Origin: Nitrospira sp.
Lineage (GTDB): Bacteria; Nitrospirota; Nitrospiria; Nitrospirales; Nitrospiraceae
Length of the DNA stretch: 64,000 bases
Reading direction: 5' to 3'
Assembly (NCBI GenBank): GCA_009594865.1
Contig: VOPT01000001.1
Coordinates: forward strand, 93,177-157,176
Position 1 is the first letter of the stretch, and every line of letters begins with the position of its first letter. Shown piece by piece: positions 45,763 to 57,392 of this stretch. Made by a program: the position numbers and the translations under genes. Below the pieces are notes generated by a model. The model was not told where the DNA came from and ran no database searches. It worked only from the letters and a program-made list of their open reading frames with translations.

Positions 45763-48700
45763 CTATGCGGCGGGGTGCGGCGAGGTCTCTCGAGCGCGGA
45801 CCCATCGAAGTCGTAGACGGTCCAGAAGCAGGTAAATGACCGGCGTCGTGTAGAGGGTGAGGACCTGACTCACCAGAAGTCCTCCCACAATGGCGATGCC
45901 GAGCGGGCGCCGGAGTTCCGATCCGACCCCCATGCCCACGGCCAGGGGTAACGCACCCAGCAGAGCTGCCGCCGTGGTCATCATGATCGGACGGAACCGC
46001 AGCAAACAGGCTTCGTAAATCGCGGCTTGCGGGGTCTTCCCTTCTGCCATTCGTTCACTCTGCAAGGCAAAATCGATCATCATGATGGCGTTTTTTTTCA
46101 CAATGCCGATCAGGAGCATGATCCCGATCAAGGCAATCATGCTCAGTTCCGCCTTGAACAGCAGCAATGCCAACAAGGCGCCGACGCCGGCGGAAGGCAG
46201 CGTGGAGAGAATCGTCAGGGGATGAATGTAGCTCTCGTAGAGGATTCCCAAGACGATATACACCGTGACCAACGCCGCCAGAATGAGCCACGGCTGATTC
46301 TCAACCGACGATTGAAACGCTTTGGCCGTTCCTTGAAATGTTCCCCGCACAGTCGCCGGCAAGCCGATGTCGCGCATCGCGAGATCTACAGCAACGACAG
46401 CCTCGCCCAACGACACGCCGGGAGCCATATTGAATGAGATCGTCACCGCAGGAAACTGCCCCTGGTGATTGACGGACAGGATCGTATTGGCCGGCTCATA
46501 CCGCGTCACAGCGCTCAACGGCACTTGAGCCCCGCTCGGGGAGCGAACATAAATTTCATGCAGTGCAGACGGGTTCTGCCAATATTGCGGCGCAACTTCC
46601 ATCACGACGTGGTACTGATTGAGCGGGGTATACATGATCGACACCTGGCGCTGACCGAAGGCGTCGTATAAGGTATCGTCGATCAATTGGGGGCTCAATC
46701 CGAGCCGGGATGCCGTGGTCCGATCAAAGACGACCAGGGATTGCTGTCCCCGATCCTGTTGATCGCTGTTCACATCCACAATTTCCGGAAGCGTTCGCAG
46801 TTTGGCGTCAACCTTTGGCGCCCAGGTGTTCAGTTCGGCGAGATCCATGCTCTGCAACGTATACTGATACTGCGCGCTGCTGGCCCGGCCTCCGATACGC
46901 AGGTCCTGAATGGCCTGGAGGTACGTGGGGGCGCCGGGCACTTTCGTCAGTTTGGGACGCAGCCGGCCGATCACCTCATCGGAACTGAGCCCGCGTTCTT
47001 CCAGCGGTTTCAAGGCGATAAACATCCGCCCCGTGTTGGTCGTACCGGAATGGCTTCCACCACCTGTAAAGCCGGTGATGCTGGCGACGGCCGGATCGCT
47101 CTTAATGATCTCCACCACTTCGGTCAGCTTGTCACGCATGGCCTGGAACGAAATATCCTGCGCGGCCCGTATGTTACCGAAGAGACGGCCCGTGTCCTGC
47201 TGTGGGAAAAACCCCTTGGGCACTAGAACATAGAGGTAGATGCTCAAGGCCATAGTCGCCAAGGTCACCACCAACATCGTGCGGGGATGCCGGAGCACCC
47301 AGGCAAGACTTGCCGCATACCTTCGCAACATCGCATCGAACCCACGCTCGCTCATGCGATACCACCATCCATGCGTGACTGCCTCCTCTGATCTCAATAC
47401 ACGCGCGCATAACATGGGGATCGTCGTCAGCGACACCACCAATGACACCCCTACTGCCACCGAAAGCGTCACGGCGAATTCACGAAACAACCGGCCGAGC
47501 ATCCCCTCCATCAAAAATACCGGAATAAAGACCGCGATCAGTGACACCGTCATCGACACCACTGTAAAGGCAATGTCCTTCGCGCCGCGCAGGGCTGCCT
47601 CCATCGCCGGTACGCCCTGCTCACGATACCGTGTGATGTTTTCTAAGACCACGATCGCGTCATCCACCACGAACCCCGTGGCAATCGTCAGCGCCATGAG
47701 TGAGAGGTTGTCGAGACTATAACCGAGGAGATACATCACCCCGAATGTGGAAATCAGTGACACCGGCACAACCACGGCCGGAATCAACGTGGCACGCAGA
47801 TCGCGGAGAAACACAAACACTACCAAAATCACAAGCGCCACGGAAATGGCGAGAGTCCGTTCGACATCATGCAACGATGCGCGAATGACGGGCGTACGAT
47901 CCATGACGATGGACAACGACATACTGCCCGGAAGGGATGCCTCCAGTTGAGGCAGGCGCGCACGGAGACGATCCACCGTTTCAATGATGTTGGCATCCGG
48001 CTGCCGGTAGACAATCACCAGCACCGCCGGGGTTCCGTTCGCGACGCCCATGGTCCGAAGATCTTCGACCGACGACTCCACTGCCGCCACATCGGATAAC
48101 TGAACGGGACGTCCATTGCGATAGGCCACGATCAACGGCAGATATTCATCGGCTTTATGCAGTTGATCGTTCGTTCGGATTTCCCATGTACGATCGTCCC
48201 CCGTCAGCTGGCCTTTGGGGCGATTCACGTTGGTGCTGGTCAGAACCTGACGCACGTCTCCCAAGCCGATACCATACTTGTTCAACGCCGTGGGATTGAG
48301 ATCGACCCGGACCGCCGGCAAGGACCCTCCGCCCACCGCCACCTGTCCCACGCCTTCCACCTGCGACAGCTTCTGTTGCAAGATGCTCGAGGCGGCGTCA
48401 TACATTTGTCCGCGCGTGACCAGTTCAGATGTGATGGCAAGAATGAGAATCGGACCGTCGGCTGGATTCACGATGCTGTACTTGGGCGCAGTCGGCAGAT
48501 TTGACGGGAGATCGGCCCGAGAGGCATTGATCGCCGCTTGCACGTCGCGTGCGGCGCCATCGATATCGCGACTCAATTCGAACTGAAGCGTCACGTTTGT
48601 GCCGCCCATCGTGCTGGAGGACGTCATCTCTGTCACGCCGGCAATCCGGGTGAATTGCCGCTCCAGCGGAGCCGCCACGGAGGAGGCCATTGTCTCAGGA

Positions 48701-48864
48701 CTCGCTCCCGGCAATGATGCCGACACGTTGATCGTCGGAAACTCAACCTGCGGCAACGCAGCAACCGGAAGGAACTGAAATGCCACGATGCCGATGAACG
48801 TGGCACCGATGGTTAACAACGTCGTCGCAACCGGACGCCGGACAAATGGAGCCGAGATATTCAT
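45763..48864 (-). CDS. RND multidrug efflux permease, MdtC-like
   Basis: A 1033-residue inner-membrane RND pump. The N-terminal helix [25 protein letters not shown] is followed by the first periplasmic domain with porter subdomains ([18 protein letters not shown]). The transmembrane block [14 protein letters not shown] holds the two Asp residues of the proton relay in helix 4. A second half repeats this layout, ending [26 protein letters not shown]. Predicted to export drugs or other lipophilic compounds using the proton gradient. Its ATG lies in the last bases of the preceding pump gene (4-base ATGA overlap), as in mdtABC operons with two different permeases. Confidence 0.9.
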   Translation of the reverse strand: MNISAPFVRRPVATTLLTIGATFIGIVAFQFLPVAALPQVEFPTINVSASLPGASPETMASSVAAPLERQFTRIAGVTEMTSSSTMGGTNVTLQFELSRDIDGAARDVQAAINASRADLPSNLPTAPKYSIVNPADGPILILAITSELVTRGQMYDAASSILQQKLSQVEGVGQVAVGGGSLPAVRVDLNPTALNKYGIGLGDVRQVLTSTNVNRPKGQLTGDDRTWEIRTNDQLHKADEYLPLIVAYRNGRPVQLSDVAAVESSVEDLRTMGVANGTPAVLVIVYRQPDANIIETVDRLRARLPQLEASLPGSMSLSIVMDRTPVIRASLHDVERTLAISVALVILVVFVFLRDLRATLIPAVVVPVSLISTFGVMYLLGYSLDNLSLMALTIATGFVVDDAIVVLENITRYREQGVPAMEAALRGAKDIAFTVVSMTVSLIAVFIPVFLMEGMLGRLFREFAVTLSVAVGVSLVVSLTTIPMLCARVLRSEEAVTHGWWYRMSERGFDAMLRRYAASLAWVLRHPRTMLVVTLATMALSIYLYVLVPKGFFPQQDTGRLFGNIRAAQDISFQAMRDKLTEVVEIIKSDPAVASITGFTGGGSHSGTTNTGRMFIALKPLEERGLSSDEVIGRLRPKLTKVPGAPTYLQAIQDLRIGGRASSAQYQYTLQSMDLAELNTWAPKVDAKLRTLPEIVDVNSDQQDRGQQSLVVFDRTTASRLGLSPQLIDDTLYDAFGQRQVSIMYTPLNQYHVVMEVAPQYWQNPSALHEIYVRSPSGAQVPLSAVTRYEPANTILSVNHQGQFPAVTISFNMAPGVSLGEAVVAVDLAMRDIGLPATVRGTFQGTAKAFQSSVENQPWLILAALVTVYIVLGILYESYIHPLTILSTLPSAGVGALLALLLFKAELSMIALIGIMLLIGIVKKNAIMMIDFALQSERMAEGKTPQAAIYEACLLRFRPIMMTTAAALLGALPLAVGMGVGSELRRPLGIAIVGGLLVSQVLTLYTTPVIYLLLDRLRLRWVRARETSPHPAA

Positions 48865-51800
48865 GGAGGACCTATTGGCACAGCGTCTCCCGTCGCAACT
48901 TGCTCCGAGCCCCGGCGGAAACGGGCAGCCAGTCGATCCAGGGCGAGATACACGACCGGCGTGGTGTACAAGGTCAGGAGCTGACTCAAGACCAGTCCGC
49001 CGACAATCGCGATGCCCAACGGCCGGCGCAGCTCTGAGCCGACCCCTGCCCCCATCGCCAGCGGCAACGCGCCGAAGAGTGCCGCCATGGTCGTCATCAT
49101 AATCGGACGAAAGCGCAGCAGGCCGGCTTCATAAATCGCCTGTGCCGGCGCCTTGCCTTCCATGCGTTCGGCGTCCAGCGCAAAATCGATCATCATGATG
49201 GCATTCTTTTTTACGATCCCGATAAGCAGAACAATGCCGATCAACGCGATGATGCTGAATTCCATCCGAAACAGCATGAGCGCCAGCAGCGCGCCCACAC
49301 CGGCGGAGGGCAACGTGGACAGAATCGTGAGCGGATGAATGTAGCTTTCATACAAAATCCCTAGCACGATGTAGACGGTGATCAGGGCGGCGAGGATTAA
49401 CAGTGGTTCATGTTCGAGGGAATTTTGGAAGGCCTGCGCCGCGCCCTGAAAACTGCCGCGGATACTCGCGGGAAGACCCAACTCCTGTGTGACGTGTCGA
49501 ATCGCCTCCACCGCTGCGCCAAGAGATCCATTCGGCGCAAGGTTGAAGGAGATCGTCACCGCGGGGAACTGTCCCTGCCGACTGATGACGAGCGGCACCG
49601 TGGTTTCCGTTACTCGGGTGAAGACGTTCAACGGCACGGACCCGCCCGTGCCACGCACCTCCAGAGCTTGCAGCGCTTCAGGCCCCTTCTGAAATTCCGG
49701 CATCACCTCTAAAATGACGCGATACTGATTCAACTGCGTGAACATCGTTGAAACCTGGCGCTGACCGAAGGCGTCGTACAAAGTATCCGTGATGAGTTGC
49801 GGGGTGATGCCCATGCGTGAAGCGGTATTGCGATCGATCTCCACAAAGGAGGCCAACCCCTGGTTCAGCTGATCGCTGCTGACATCGCGCAGTTCAGGTC
49901 GCAATTGCAGACTGTCCAGCAATTTCGGAGCCCAGCGGCTCAACTCCTCCGGATCCGCATCTTCCAGCGTATATTGAAATTGCGTTCGGCTCACGCGATC
50001 TTCAACCGTAAGATCTTGCACCGGCTGCATGTGCAACGTGATGCCGCCCACTTCTGCCACGCGTGATTCCAGCCGTCTGATGATGTCGCCGGCGCTGGCC
50101 AGCCGCTCGCCCAGCGGCCTCAGATTGATATAGATACGCCCGCTGTTGAGCGTCGTATTCGTTCCGTCTACACCAATAAATGACGTGAGGCTTTCAACGG
50201 CCGGCTCCTCAAGGATGACGCGCGCCAGGGCTTGCTGGCGTTCGGCCATCGTGCCGAACGACACCGTTTGGGGGCCCTCCGTGATGCCGAGAATGACGCC
50301 GGTGTCCTGGAGTGGAAAGAACCCTTTTGGAATCAGAACAAACAGCGCGACGGTGACCACCAGTGTGGCGGCTGTCACGACCAGCGTCGCCTGCTGACGC
50401 TGCAACACCCACTGCAGGCTTCGACCATATCCCGCAATGATGCGATCCAACATGCGCTGCGAGGCCCGTGACAGCGGGCCCGGCTGTTCCTCGCGCCGCT
50501 CGCGCAACAGCCGGGCGCACATCATCGGAGTCAGGGTGAGTGACACGACTGCCGAAATGAGAATCGTGATACTCAGGGTCACGGCAAACTCACGGAACAG
50601 GCGCCCGACCACATCACCCATGAATAACAACGGAATCAGAACTGCGATCAGGGACACTGTCAACGACAAGATGGTGAAGGCAATCTGCTTCGACCCCTTG
50701 AGGGCGGCCTGAAAGGGCGATGCTCCCCGTTCGATATATCGCGCGATGTTCTCGATCATCACGATGGCATCGTCCACGACGAAGCCGGTGGAGATTGTCA
50801 GCGCCATCAAGGTGAGATTGTTCAGGCTGAAGCCCATGAGATACATGACGCCGAAGGTGCCGATCAACGAGAGCGGCACCGCCACTGCCGGAATCACCGT
50901 GGCCGGCAAGGTCCGAAGAAACAAGAAAATCACGAGGATCACGAGAGCGACCGCCAAACCCAATTCAAACTGCACATCACGGACGGTCGCGCGGATTGAA
51001 GTCGTACGATCAGTTAATACCGACACCTGCATGGAAGAAGGCAAGGTCCCCTGCAACTGTGGCAGCAATTCCTTCACCCGGTCGACGACCTCGATGACGT
51101 TCGTCCCCGGCTGGCGCTGGATGTGCACAATCACGGCTGGTGTTTCGTTCATCCAGGCCGCCTGTTTGGTGTTCTCGACATCGTCGATCACATCAGCCAC
51201 CTCCGACAGGCGAACCGGCGCGCCATTGCGGTAGGTGACGATCAGGGCCCGATAATCCTTGCTGGCAAAGAGCTGGTCCGTGGCATTGATGATCGAGGCA
51301 CGACGCGGTCCATCGAACCCTCCTTTGGCCTGGTTCACGTTGGCAGCCGCCACCACGAGGCGGAGATCTTCCATCGTCAAACCGTAGGCAGCCAGCGCGC
51401 GCGGATTCGCCTGAATGCGCACAGCCGGACGTTGGCCCCCACTGATGCTGACGAGGCCGACACCGGACAATTGCGAAATCTTTTGCGCAAACCGGGTTTC
51501 CGCTAAATCTCGCACCTGAGACAGGGGCAGCGTGGCTGAGGTCAAGGCCAATGTGAGGATCGGCGCGTCGGCGGGATTGACCTTATTGTAGACCGGCGGC
51601 GCGGGAAGATCACGAGGCAGGAAGGTGGCCGCCGAATTCATGGCCGCCTGCACTTCTTGCTCCGCGATATCCAGGTCGATGTCTAGACTGAATTGCAGCG
51701 TGATAATCGAACTGCCGCCGGAACTGCTGGACGTCATCTGGTTGAGTCCAGGCATTTGCCCGAACTGCCGTTCCAGTGGAGCCGTAATGGATGACGTCAT

Positions 51801-51974
51801 CACATCCGGGCCTGCACCGGGATAAAACGTCAACACTTGAATAGTAGGATAATCGACCTGTGGAAGCGCCGACACAGGCAGGTGACGATAGGCCAACGCC
51901 CCCGCCAGCAGAATCGCGATCATCGTCAGGACCGTGGCGACCGGCCGCACGATGAACAGACGCGAAGGGTTCAC
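48861..51974 (-). CDS. RND multidrug efflux permease, MdtB-like
   Basis: A 1037-residue RND permease, paralogous to the gene that follows. It has the N-terminal helix [20 protein letters not shown], porter domain signatures ([18 protein letters not shown]), the proton-relay segment [14 protein letters not shown] and a matching second half ([19 protein letters not shown]). Two non-identical permeases in a row, downstream of one adaptor, is the mdtABC layout in which the pair forms a heterotrimer. Overlaps of 4 bases on both sides show one operon with coupled translation. No outer-membrane channel gene is adjacent; a shared TolC-type channel is expected. Confidence 0.9.
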   Translation of the reverse strand: MNPSRLFIVRPVATVLTMIAILLAGALAYRHLPVSALPQVDYPTIQVLTFYPGAGPDVMTSSITAPLERQFGQMPGLNQMTSSSSGGSSIITLQFSLDIDLDIAEQEVQAAMNSAATFLPRDLPAPPVYNKVNPADAPILTLALTSATLPLSQVRDLAETRFAQKISQLSGVGLVSISGGQRPAVRIQANPRALAAYGLTMEDLRLVVAAANVNQAKGGFDGPRRASIINATDQLFASKDYRALIVTYRNGAPVRLSEVADVIDDVENTKQAAWMNETPAVIVHIQRQPGTNVIEVVDRVKELLPQLQGTLPSSMQVSVLTDRTTSIRATVRDVQFELGLAVALVILVIFLFLRTLPATVIPAVAVPLSLIGTFGVMYLMGFSLNNLTLMALTISTGFVVDDAIVMIENIARYIERGASPFQAALKGSKQIAFTILSLTVSLIAVLIPLLFMGDVVGRLFREFAVTLSITILISAVVSLTLTPMMCARLLRERREEQPGPLSRASQRMLDRIIAGYGRSLQWVLQRQQATLVVTAATLVVTVALFVLIPKGFFPLQDTGVILGITEGPQTVSFGTMAERQQALARVILEEPAVESLTSFIGVDGTNTTLNSGRIYINLRPLGERLASAGDIIRRLESRVAEVGGITLHMQPVQDLTVEDRVSRTQFQYTLEDADPEELSRWAPKLLDSLQLRPELRDVSSDQLNQGLASFVEIDRNTASRMGITPQLITDTLYDAFGQRQVSTMFTQLNQYRVILEVMPEFQKGPEALQALEVRGTGGSVPLNVFTRVTETTVPLVISRQGQFPAVTISFNLAPNGSLGAAVEAIRHVTQELGLPASIRGSFQGAAQAFQNSLEHEPLLILAALITVYIVLGILYESYIHPLTILSTLPSAGVGALLALMLFRMEFSIIALIGIVLLIGIVKKNAIMMIDFALDAERMEGKAPAQAIYEAGLLRFRPIMMTTMAALFGALPLAMGAGVGSELRRPLGIAIVGGLVLSQLLTLYTTPVVYLALDRLAARFRRGSEQVATGDAVPIGPP

Positions 51975-53209
51975 GTGCGTTTCCCCTGTCTTTTCCGTTC
52001 TCCTCCGGCCGGGGGACTGTCCTGGCTGGTCGGAACCGCTCCGCCCAATGGCCGCATTTCCACCTTGCTGCCTTCGCGGAGCTTTTCAGTGCCATCCACC
52101 ACAACGGTTTCTCCTGACGCCAGGCCGATGTCAATCGAGGCGTCTTCGCCTTGAGACACTCCCACGGTCACCGCGCGCACGCTGACCGTCTGTTCGGCCT
52201 CATTGACCACATAGACAAAGGTTCCCTTCGGGCCGCGCTGAATGGCGGCGGAAGGCACCACAATCGCATCGTGCTTGATGTCGAGCAGCAGGCGGGCATT
52301 CACAAACTGATTGGGAAAGAGCGCGCTGTCGTCATTGGGAAACACGGCCTTCAGGCGGACGGTCCCGGTCGTCGGGTCGATTTGATTGTCGACGGTGAGC
52401 AAAGTCCCCGTCGCCAATTTGCGTTTCTGCTCGCGATCGAACGCCTCCACGACCAACGGTTTCCCGGCCTTGAGCCGTTCGAATACGGCCGGCAGATGGT
52501 CTTCCGCCAAGGCAAACACGACGGTGATCGGTTGCAATTGCGTAATCACCAGCAAGCCATTGGGATCGTTCGCATGCACGATATTGCCCGCATCCACGAG
52601 GCGCAACCCGACTCGTCCGTCGATCGGCGCGGTAATGCTCGAATAGGTCAGCTGCAACTTGGCATTATCGATCTGCCCTTGATCGGCCTTGACGATGCCC
52701 TCATACTGGCGCACCAATGCTTCCTGGGTATCGAGCTGCTGCTTGGGGATGAAGTTCTGCTTGTACAAATCGCGGTAACGCTCGAAATCCAATTGCGCAT
52801 TTTTCATCTGCGCCTGATCGCGCGCCATTTGTCCTTGCGCCTGGATCAGCTGCACCTCAAAGGGGCGCGGGTCGATTTGCGCCAGCAGCTCGCCGGTATG
52901 CACCAGCTGCCCTTCCTTGAAGAGCACGCGCATCAGTTGGCCGTCTACCCGACTTTTCACCGTCACCGTATTCATCGGGATGACGGAACCCAACCCGTTC
53001 AGATAAATATTGATGTCACCGCTTTTCGCCACGGCTGCCACGACCGGCGTATTGCGCGCGGCCACCGGCGGACGCTTCTCCGCGCGGTTGGGTTGCGCTT
53101 CACCGGATCGGGTCATCAGAACATAGGTTCCTACTGCCAACAGGCAGGCCGCGGAGAGCCCGATCATCCATCGTTTCAAGAGTGTGGAAAATCTTACAGA
53201 CTCAGCCAT
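51971..53209 (-). CDS. RND efflux periplasmic adaptor, MdtA-like
   Basis: A 412-residue membrane-fusion protein taken from ATG 53209, which gives an N-terminal anchor helix ([19 protein letters not shown]); GGAAGGA lies upstream. The lipoyl/barrel-sandwich halves ([20 protein letters not shown] and [20 protein letters not shown]) flank a helical hairpin ([20 protein letters not shown]). The beta-barrel and C-terminal domains follow, ending RRKR-rich. It links the pumps to an outer-membrane channel. First gene of the mdtABC-like operon. Confidence 0.9.
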   Translation of the reverse strand: MAESVRFSTLLKRWMIGLSAACLLAVGTYVLMTRSGEAQPNRAEKRPPVAARNTPVVAAVAKSGDINIYLNGLGSVIPMNTVTVKSRVDGQLMRVLFKEGQLVHTGELLAQIDPRPFEVQLIQAQGQMARDQAQMKNAQLDFERYRDLYKQNFIPKQQLDTQEALVRQYEGIVKADQGQIDNAKLQLTYSSITAPIDGRVGLRLVDAGNIVHANDPNGLLVITQLQPITVVFALAEDHLPAVFERLKAGKPLVVEAFDREQKRKLATGTLLTVDNQIDPTTGTVRLKAVFPNDDSALFPNQFVNARLLLDIKHDAIVVPSAAIQRGPKGTFVYVVNEAEQTVSVRAVTVGVSQGEDASIDIGLASGETVVVDGTEKLREGSKVEMRPLGGAVPTSQDSPPAGGERKRQGKRT

Positions 53210-53529
53210 CACGACTATCCTTCCGTCCCCCGGCATCGTGCGCCTGCCGGGCATATTCGCGACTCATGCGCCAGCGCTGCTGCAACTGGGCAAAGAGCCC
53301 GTCCACCTTCACCCACCTGCCACGAGTGCTGCACCCCTGTGAAGCGGAGACCTCATCTCTGCCGTAGCTCGAACTTCTGCATCATACCCCATCCCCCCTC
53401 AGGACCGCAGGCCTGGCCCCGTATCATTCCAGTCGCCGGGAGACAGGCAGACGTGACACGCTTCGTAACAAATTGATCGAGACCGGCTCTGGAGTAGGAC
53501 CCTTATCAGGCCGAACCTACTCTTCAAGG
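53210..53529. other. Region between the LysR gene and the efflux operon
   Basis: Likely to hold the promoter of the efflux operon, but no clear -35/-10 pair was found by eye. On the minus strand a short GTG-started frame ([20 protein letters not shown] and on) ends in a TGA that overlaps the adaptor ATG. It might be a leader peptide or just an accidental frame; there is no further evidence. Confidence 0.35.
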
Positions 53530-54438
53530 TCACCTGCCCGGTTTTCGCCGCCAGCGCCTGTTGACGACGATATGCACCTGATCAGCCAGTGCCTGGGCCG
53601 CCCCGCTTCGGTACCCCCCCTTTTTCCATAAGAGCCCGAGGCCGCGGCGAGGGGTGGGATGTTTGAGCGGAATGCCCCGCAGCCCGTCATGTCCTGCTAA
53701 CCCCAGAGACAGCCGTGGGAGCACGGTCGCCAACTTGCTGGTCTTCACCGTCGCAAGAATGCCTTCGATCGAATTCATTTCAACCGTCACCTTGGGCACG
53801 ATGCCCGCCTGCTCGAAACTGGCATTCAATAACCGGCGCGTACAAAAAACGTCCGGCAGGAGGACCAGGGGCTCGTCAGCCAGGGAGGTCAGCGGGAGGT
53901 AACGGCGCGTCGCAAAGTGATGCCTCGGTGACGCGATCAAGACAAAATCTTCCTCGAAGAGCGGCTGGGTCTCCAACCGGTCGGAGCCGGCGGGAACAAA
54001 CCCGATGCCCAATTCCAATAACCCGCTCTTCACGCCGGCTTCGATATCCGGCCCGGACAGTTCATCGAGTTTCAGCGAGACCTGCGGGTGCAAGGTCGAA
54101 AACCGGCCGACAATGTCAGGCACCAGGTAGGCATTGACCGTTTGCACCACGCCGACGGCAAGAGTGCCCCGCTGCAACCCTTCCTCTTCGGCAATGGCGA
54201 CTTGCGCCAGTTCCATTTCCCGCAACGCGCGCCGGGCATGTTCACGAAAGATCGATCCGGCCCGCGTCAGTTGAACCGACCGTCCCGCCCGGTCGAAAAG
54301 CGGCACGCCGACTTCCTGTTCCAACTGTTTGATCTGGGCGGACAAGGCTGGCTGAGAGACGGGCAGTCCCTCGGCCGCTTTCGTAAAATGTAGCGCGTCG
54401 GCAACCGCGAGAAAATACCGAAGGTGGCGAAATTCCAT
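53530..54438 (-). CDS. LysR family transcriptional regulator
   Basis: A 302-residue LysR regulator from ATG 54438 (GAGGGAGC upstream). The N-terminal winged helix-turn-helix reads MEFRHLRYFLAVADALHFTKAAE, then QPALSAQIKQLEQEVGVPLF, textbook LysR. The C-terminal effector-binding domain is of the CynR/CbbR/HcaR-like branch (ELGIGFVPAGS, then PLTSLADEPLVLLP). It lies upstream of the efflux operon on the same strand and divergent from a MOSC gene, so either could be its target; divergence favours the MOSC gene or itself. Confidence 0.9.
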   Translation of the reverse strand: MEFRHLRYFLAVADALHFTKAAEGLPVSQPALSAQIKQLEQEVGVPLFDRAGRSVQLTRAGSIFREHARRALREMELAQVAIAEEEGLQRGTLAVGVVQTVNAYLVPDIVGRFSTLHPQVSLKLDELSGPDIEAGVKSGLLELGIGFVPAGSDRLETQPLFEEDFVLIASPRHHFATRRYLPLTSLADEPLVLLPDVFCTRRLLNASFEQAGIVPKVTVEMNSIEGILATVKTSKLATVLPRLSLGLAGHDGLRGIPLKHPTPRRGLGLLWKKGGYRSGAAQALADQVHIVVNRRWRRKPGR

Positions 54439-54550
54439 GCTCCCTCTTATCATAACTAGAAGTGATTGATCTAATCAGAACAAACACTTTGACGCCTGAA
54501 TGGGCCTGGCACTAGGGTGAGCGCTGTGCAAGGACCATATGGAGGAGCTC

Positions 54551-55375
54551 ATGACCACTGTGCCATCCCAGCTTGTCGGTACCATCGCAACATTATGGCG
54601 CTACCCGGTCAAGTCCATGCGGGGAGAAGAATTGAACTCCGCGGAAATCACCACGCGAGGCCTAAGAGGCGATCGAGCGTATGCGGTGATCGATGCAGAG
54701 ACCGGAAAGGTTGCCAGCGCCAAACATCCGAAAAAATGGGGCCGGTTGTTCGATTGTCGCGCCCTATCGGAGCCGGCTCACACACCGCCGAACGGCGCAC
54801 CGGTGTCTATCATGTTGCCTGACGGAACCTGGGCGACAAGCGGCACGGCGGAGCTGGACGAGCGACTGTCGGCCCTCTTGGGTCGACCGGTGCGCGTGAC
54901 TGCTGCTGTTCCCGACGCCCCGCAACTCGAAGAATATTGGCCCGACGCACCGGGACGCGCCAGACAGAATACTGTGACCGATGAAGCCATGCCAGCCGGC
55001 ACCTTCTTCGACGGGGCGCTCATCCACCTGATGACAACAGCCACTCTCGATGCGCTCCGGGGGGTGTACCAGGAAGGCCGCTTTGAAGTGCGGCGCTTCC
55101 GCCCGAACCTCGTGGTGGCTTCTCCCCATGGTGAGCCTCGATTTGTCGAGAATGAATGGATCGGCCGCACGTTGGCGATCGGCGAGCAGCTCCGATTACA
55201 AATCACGGGGCCATGCGCCCGCTGCGTGATGACCACCCTTCCCCAGGGAGACCTGCCTGAGGATTCCGGCATCCTTCGGACCGCCGTGCAACACAATCGG
55301 GCTGCCGTGGGCGTGTATGCCACGGTCCTTGCCCCCGGGCGAGTCATGCGGGGAGACCAGGTCCGGCTGCTTTAA
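54551..55375 (+). CDS. MOSC domain-containing protein with MOSC_N domain
   Basis: A 274-residue protein with the N-terminal MOSC_N beta barrel (IATLWRYPVKSMRGEELNS, then TRGLRGDRAYAV) and the C-terminal MOSC domain (EVRRFRPNLVVAS, then CARCVMTTLPQGD, with the conserved cysteine that holds molybdenum cofactor in relatives). Such proteins reduce N-hydroxylated compounds or transfer sulfur to metal cofactors. ATG 54551 follows GGAGGAGC at good spacing. The next gene is also a MOSC protein, in the same direction. Confidence 0.85.
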   Translation: MTTVPSQLVGTIATLWRYPVKSMRGEELNSAEITTRGLRGDRAYAVIDAETGKVASAKHPKKWGRLFDCRALSEPAHTPPNGAPVSIMLPDGTWATSGTAELDERLSALLGRPVRVTAAVPDAPQLEEYWPDAPGRARQNTVTDEAMPAGTFFDGALIHLMTTATLDALRGVYQEGRFEVRRFRPNLVVASPHGEPRFVENEWIGRTLAIGEQLRLQITGPCARCVMTTLPQGDLPEDSGILRTAVQHNRAAVGVYATVLAPGRVMRGDQVRLL

Positions 55376-55429
55376 TCGGTCACGTCATTGTACACGGCGT
55401 TCCATTTTTGCAAATGAAGGATATCCGGC

Positions 55430-56137
55430 ATGACGACCGGACTCATACAATCGATTCAGGTGGGTCTTCCTCACACGGCACTATCCGACCCCGCCCACAA
55501 TCCAGCCCAGCCGTCCTGGAACACCGGCATCTTCAAGCGTCCCGTTCGCGGCCCCGTCCGGCTGCAGCAGCAGAACCTGGAGGGTGACGGCCAGGCAGAT
55601 CTCGTCCATCACGGAGGGCTCGACAAGGCCGTATGCGTGTATCCATCCGAGCACTGGTTCCACTGGAGCGGCATTCTGCCGCAGCGGCAGATGATCGGAG
55701 GCGAGTTCGGTGAAAATTTCACCCTCGAAGGACTGACGGAAGCCGACGTCTGCATTGGAGACAGCTTTTCAGTGGGGTCTGCCGTCGTGCAAATCTCTCA
55801 ACCCCGCCAGCCCTGCTGGAAACTGGCCCGGCGCTGGCAGATCAAGGATCTGGCGGTGCAGGTCCAAGAGACCGGATTCACGGGATGGTATTTTCGCGTC
55901 CTGCAGGAAGGGCTCGTCGAATCGAATACGTCCCTGTGTTTGATCGATCGGCCCTACCCCGAATGGACCGTCAGCACAGCCAATCGGATCATGCATCAGG
56001 AACAGGACAATCTGAGAGCCGCTGAACATTTGAGCCTCTGCCCCCTGCTTTCCTCAAGCTGGCAACACACGTTGCGGCAGCGCAGCCGGCAGCACAAGGG
56101 GCCGGATCCGCAGCAACGACAATTCGGCAATCCTTAA
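55430..56137 (+). CDS. MOSC domain-containing protein, YiiM-like
   Basis: A 235-residue protein of the shorter MOSC class. GDGQADLVHHGGLDKAVCVYP and HWFHW, then GEFGENFTLEGL, are typical YiiM-type blocks, followed by QISQPRQPCWKL with the conserved Cys of the MOSC domain. Relatives such as YiiM reduce N-hydroxylated base analogues with a molybdenum cofactor. AAGGATATCCGGC precedes the ATG. It starts 54 bases after the first MOSC gene, a probable two-gene unit divergent from the LysR regulator. Confidence 0.85.
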   Translation: MTTGLIQSIQVGLPHTALSDPAHNPAQPSWNTGIFKRPVRGPVRLQQQNLEGDGQADLVHHGGLDKAVCVYPSEHWFHWSGILPQRQMIGGEFGENFTLEGLTEADVCIGDSFSVGSAVVQISQPRQPCWKLARRWQIKDLAVQVQETGFTGWYFRVLQEGLVESNTSLCLIDRPYPEWTVSTANRIMHQEQDNLRAAEHLSLCPLLSSSWQHTLRQRSRQHKGPDPQQRQFGNP

Positions 56138-56169
56138 TTCTTCACCATCACTCGTCCCCGGGAGGTCTT

Positions 56170-56508
56170 ATGACACGTCTGATTCTCTCCGCTTGCACGG
56201 TAGCCCTTGGCGCAACACTGACCATGAGTGCCTGGTGTGCCGCTGAAAATGTCACCACCATCAATATCCTGTCTCCGCGCAACGGCGACACCGTGCCGGA
56301 GACCTTCGAAATCACCTATGAGATTTTGAATGCGCCGGGGGGGAATCATGCTCACGTTTACCTGGATGGCGCCTATCAGAAGGGGTTCAAGGGCACCTTC
56401 ACACAGGTGCCAAAAGGCGACCATACCATTACGGTCAAAATCGCCGATCATGATCACAAAGATTCAGGAACGGCAACTGACAGCGTCACGGTGAAGGTGA
56501 GAGAGTAG
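56170..56508 (+). CDS. Secreted Ig-like small protein, DUF4399-like
   Basis: A 112-residue exported protein. The signal peptide ends near SAWCAAEN. The mature domain is a single beta-sandwich: INILSPRNGDTVPETFEITY, then GGNHAHVYLDGAYQ and GDHTITVKIADHDH. This layout is like the DUF4399 and Ig-fold domains that bind sugars or metals, but the call is a resemblance only. GGGAGGTCTT precedes the ATG. It follows the MOSC pair by 32 bases and may share their transcript. Confidence 0.65.
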   Translation: MTRLILSACTVALGATLTMSAWCAAENVTTINILSPRNGDTVPETFEITYEILNAPGGNHAHVYLDGAYQKGFKGTFTQVPKGDHTITVKIADHDHKDSGTATDSVTVKVRE

Positions 56509-56617
56509 GTGGGACGCTTCTGTGGTGGTACCGGTCCGCCTCACAGGAAGCGGCGTTCAGCATCGCCCGGTCGGAAGGCGGCCACTGTCCGCCGCCTTCC
56601 TTGCCGACGCTCAGCGT

Positions 56618-57301
56618 CTATTGCCCGCCCTGTGTCGACGCACGAGTGGACGAGCTCTGCAGATCCATTTCAAACACGACCGGACTGTCAGGATTTTTGG
56701 GGTCGGTTTTGAGTGGCATCATGTCGGCCGCGAGTTTTACCAGCGGCACGGCCACAATGTGCGGAGCCTTCTCCGATGGATTCGAATGGAGCGCAATACG
56801 AACGCTCTTCGGCCGTTGGCTGGGCGCCACCTGCGTGACCACCTCTTTCCCCATAAACCCTACCAGCAAGCCGCTTCCATCAGCCAGCTTATGAACCTCA
56901 TAGGCACTCGTCGAAGGAGACACCCGCTCCAGGACGAGATCCGGACTCTGTGTGACCAAAGCCAGCCCCAGGAATTTGGGCAGAATAAAGCCGAAGGTGC
57001 CTGTCGGGGCTTGCGAAAACATCACTTTCGAGGTCGAGGCCCCCAGTTCAGCCACTCCGTTTTTGCTGCGTAACTGGCGACGCAGGTCGGCTTCAGTGCC
57101 CGGTGCATCAATGATCACAACCGAAGGGGCCGCCTTTTGAACCGGCAACATCTCCGTTTTTCCTCCACCTGGACTGGTGCCGCCGCGTGCAGCGTTAAGG
57201 GGGGCCGGCAGAAGACCTGTGAGCAGAACTCCCACCAAGCCCGCGGCCGCCAGGTGGCGAAGCGGCGCATGGAACATCACTCGAGCGATGACATCACACA
57301 T
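56618..57301 (-). CDS. Secreted hypothetical protein
   Basis: A 227-residue protein with an N-terminal signal region (about 10-38, ending LNAARGG) and a soluble domain without recognised motifs. A VVIIDAPGTEADLRRQL stretch may be the first strand and helix of an alpha/beta domain. AGGAG lies just before the ATG at 57301; ATG 57277 is an alternative. Neighbours give no clue to function. Confidence 0.6.
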   Translation of the reverse strand: MCDVIARVMFHAPLRHLAAAGLVGVLLTGLLPAPLNAARGGTSPGGGKTEMLPVQKAAPSVVIIDAPGTEADLRRQLRSKNGVAELGASTSKVMFSQAPTGTFGFILPKFLGLALVTQSPDLVLERVSPSTSAYEVHKLADGSGLLVGFMGKEVVTQVAPSQRPKSVRIALHSNPSEKAPHIVAVPLVKLAADMMPLKTDPKNPDSPVVFEMDLQSSSTRASTQGGQ

Positions 57302-57392
57302 AACTCCTGATCCTCCTGAACATGCGAACTGTCGTTCCGGAGGATTCTAAGAAGGCGGCGCATGAAAATCAAACAGGAAGGCGTGCACTCCA

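Noticed and set aside
52151..53476. Open frame of 441 codons antisense to the efflux adaptor
   Set aside because: The minus-strand adaptor is clear and in operon with its pumps; this frame is His/Arg-rich shadow sequence.
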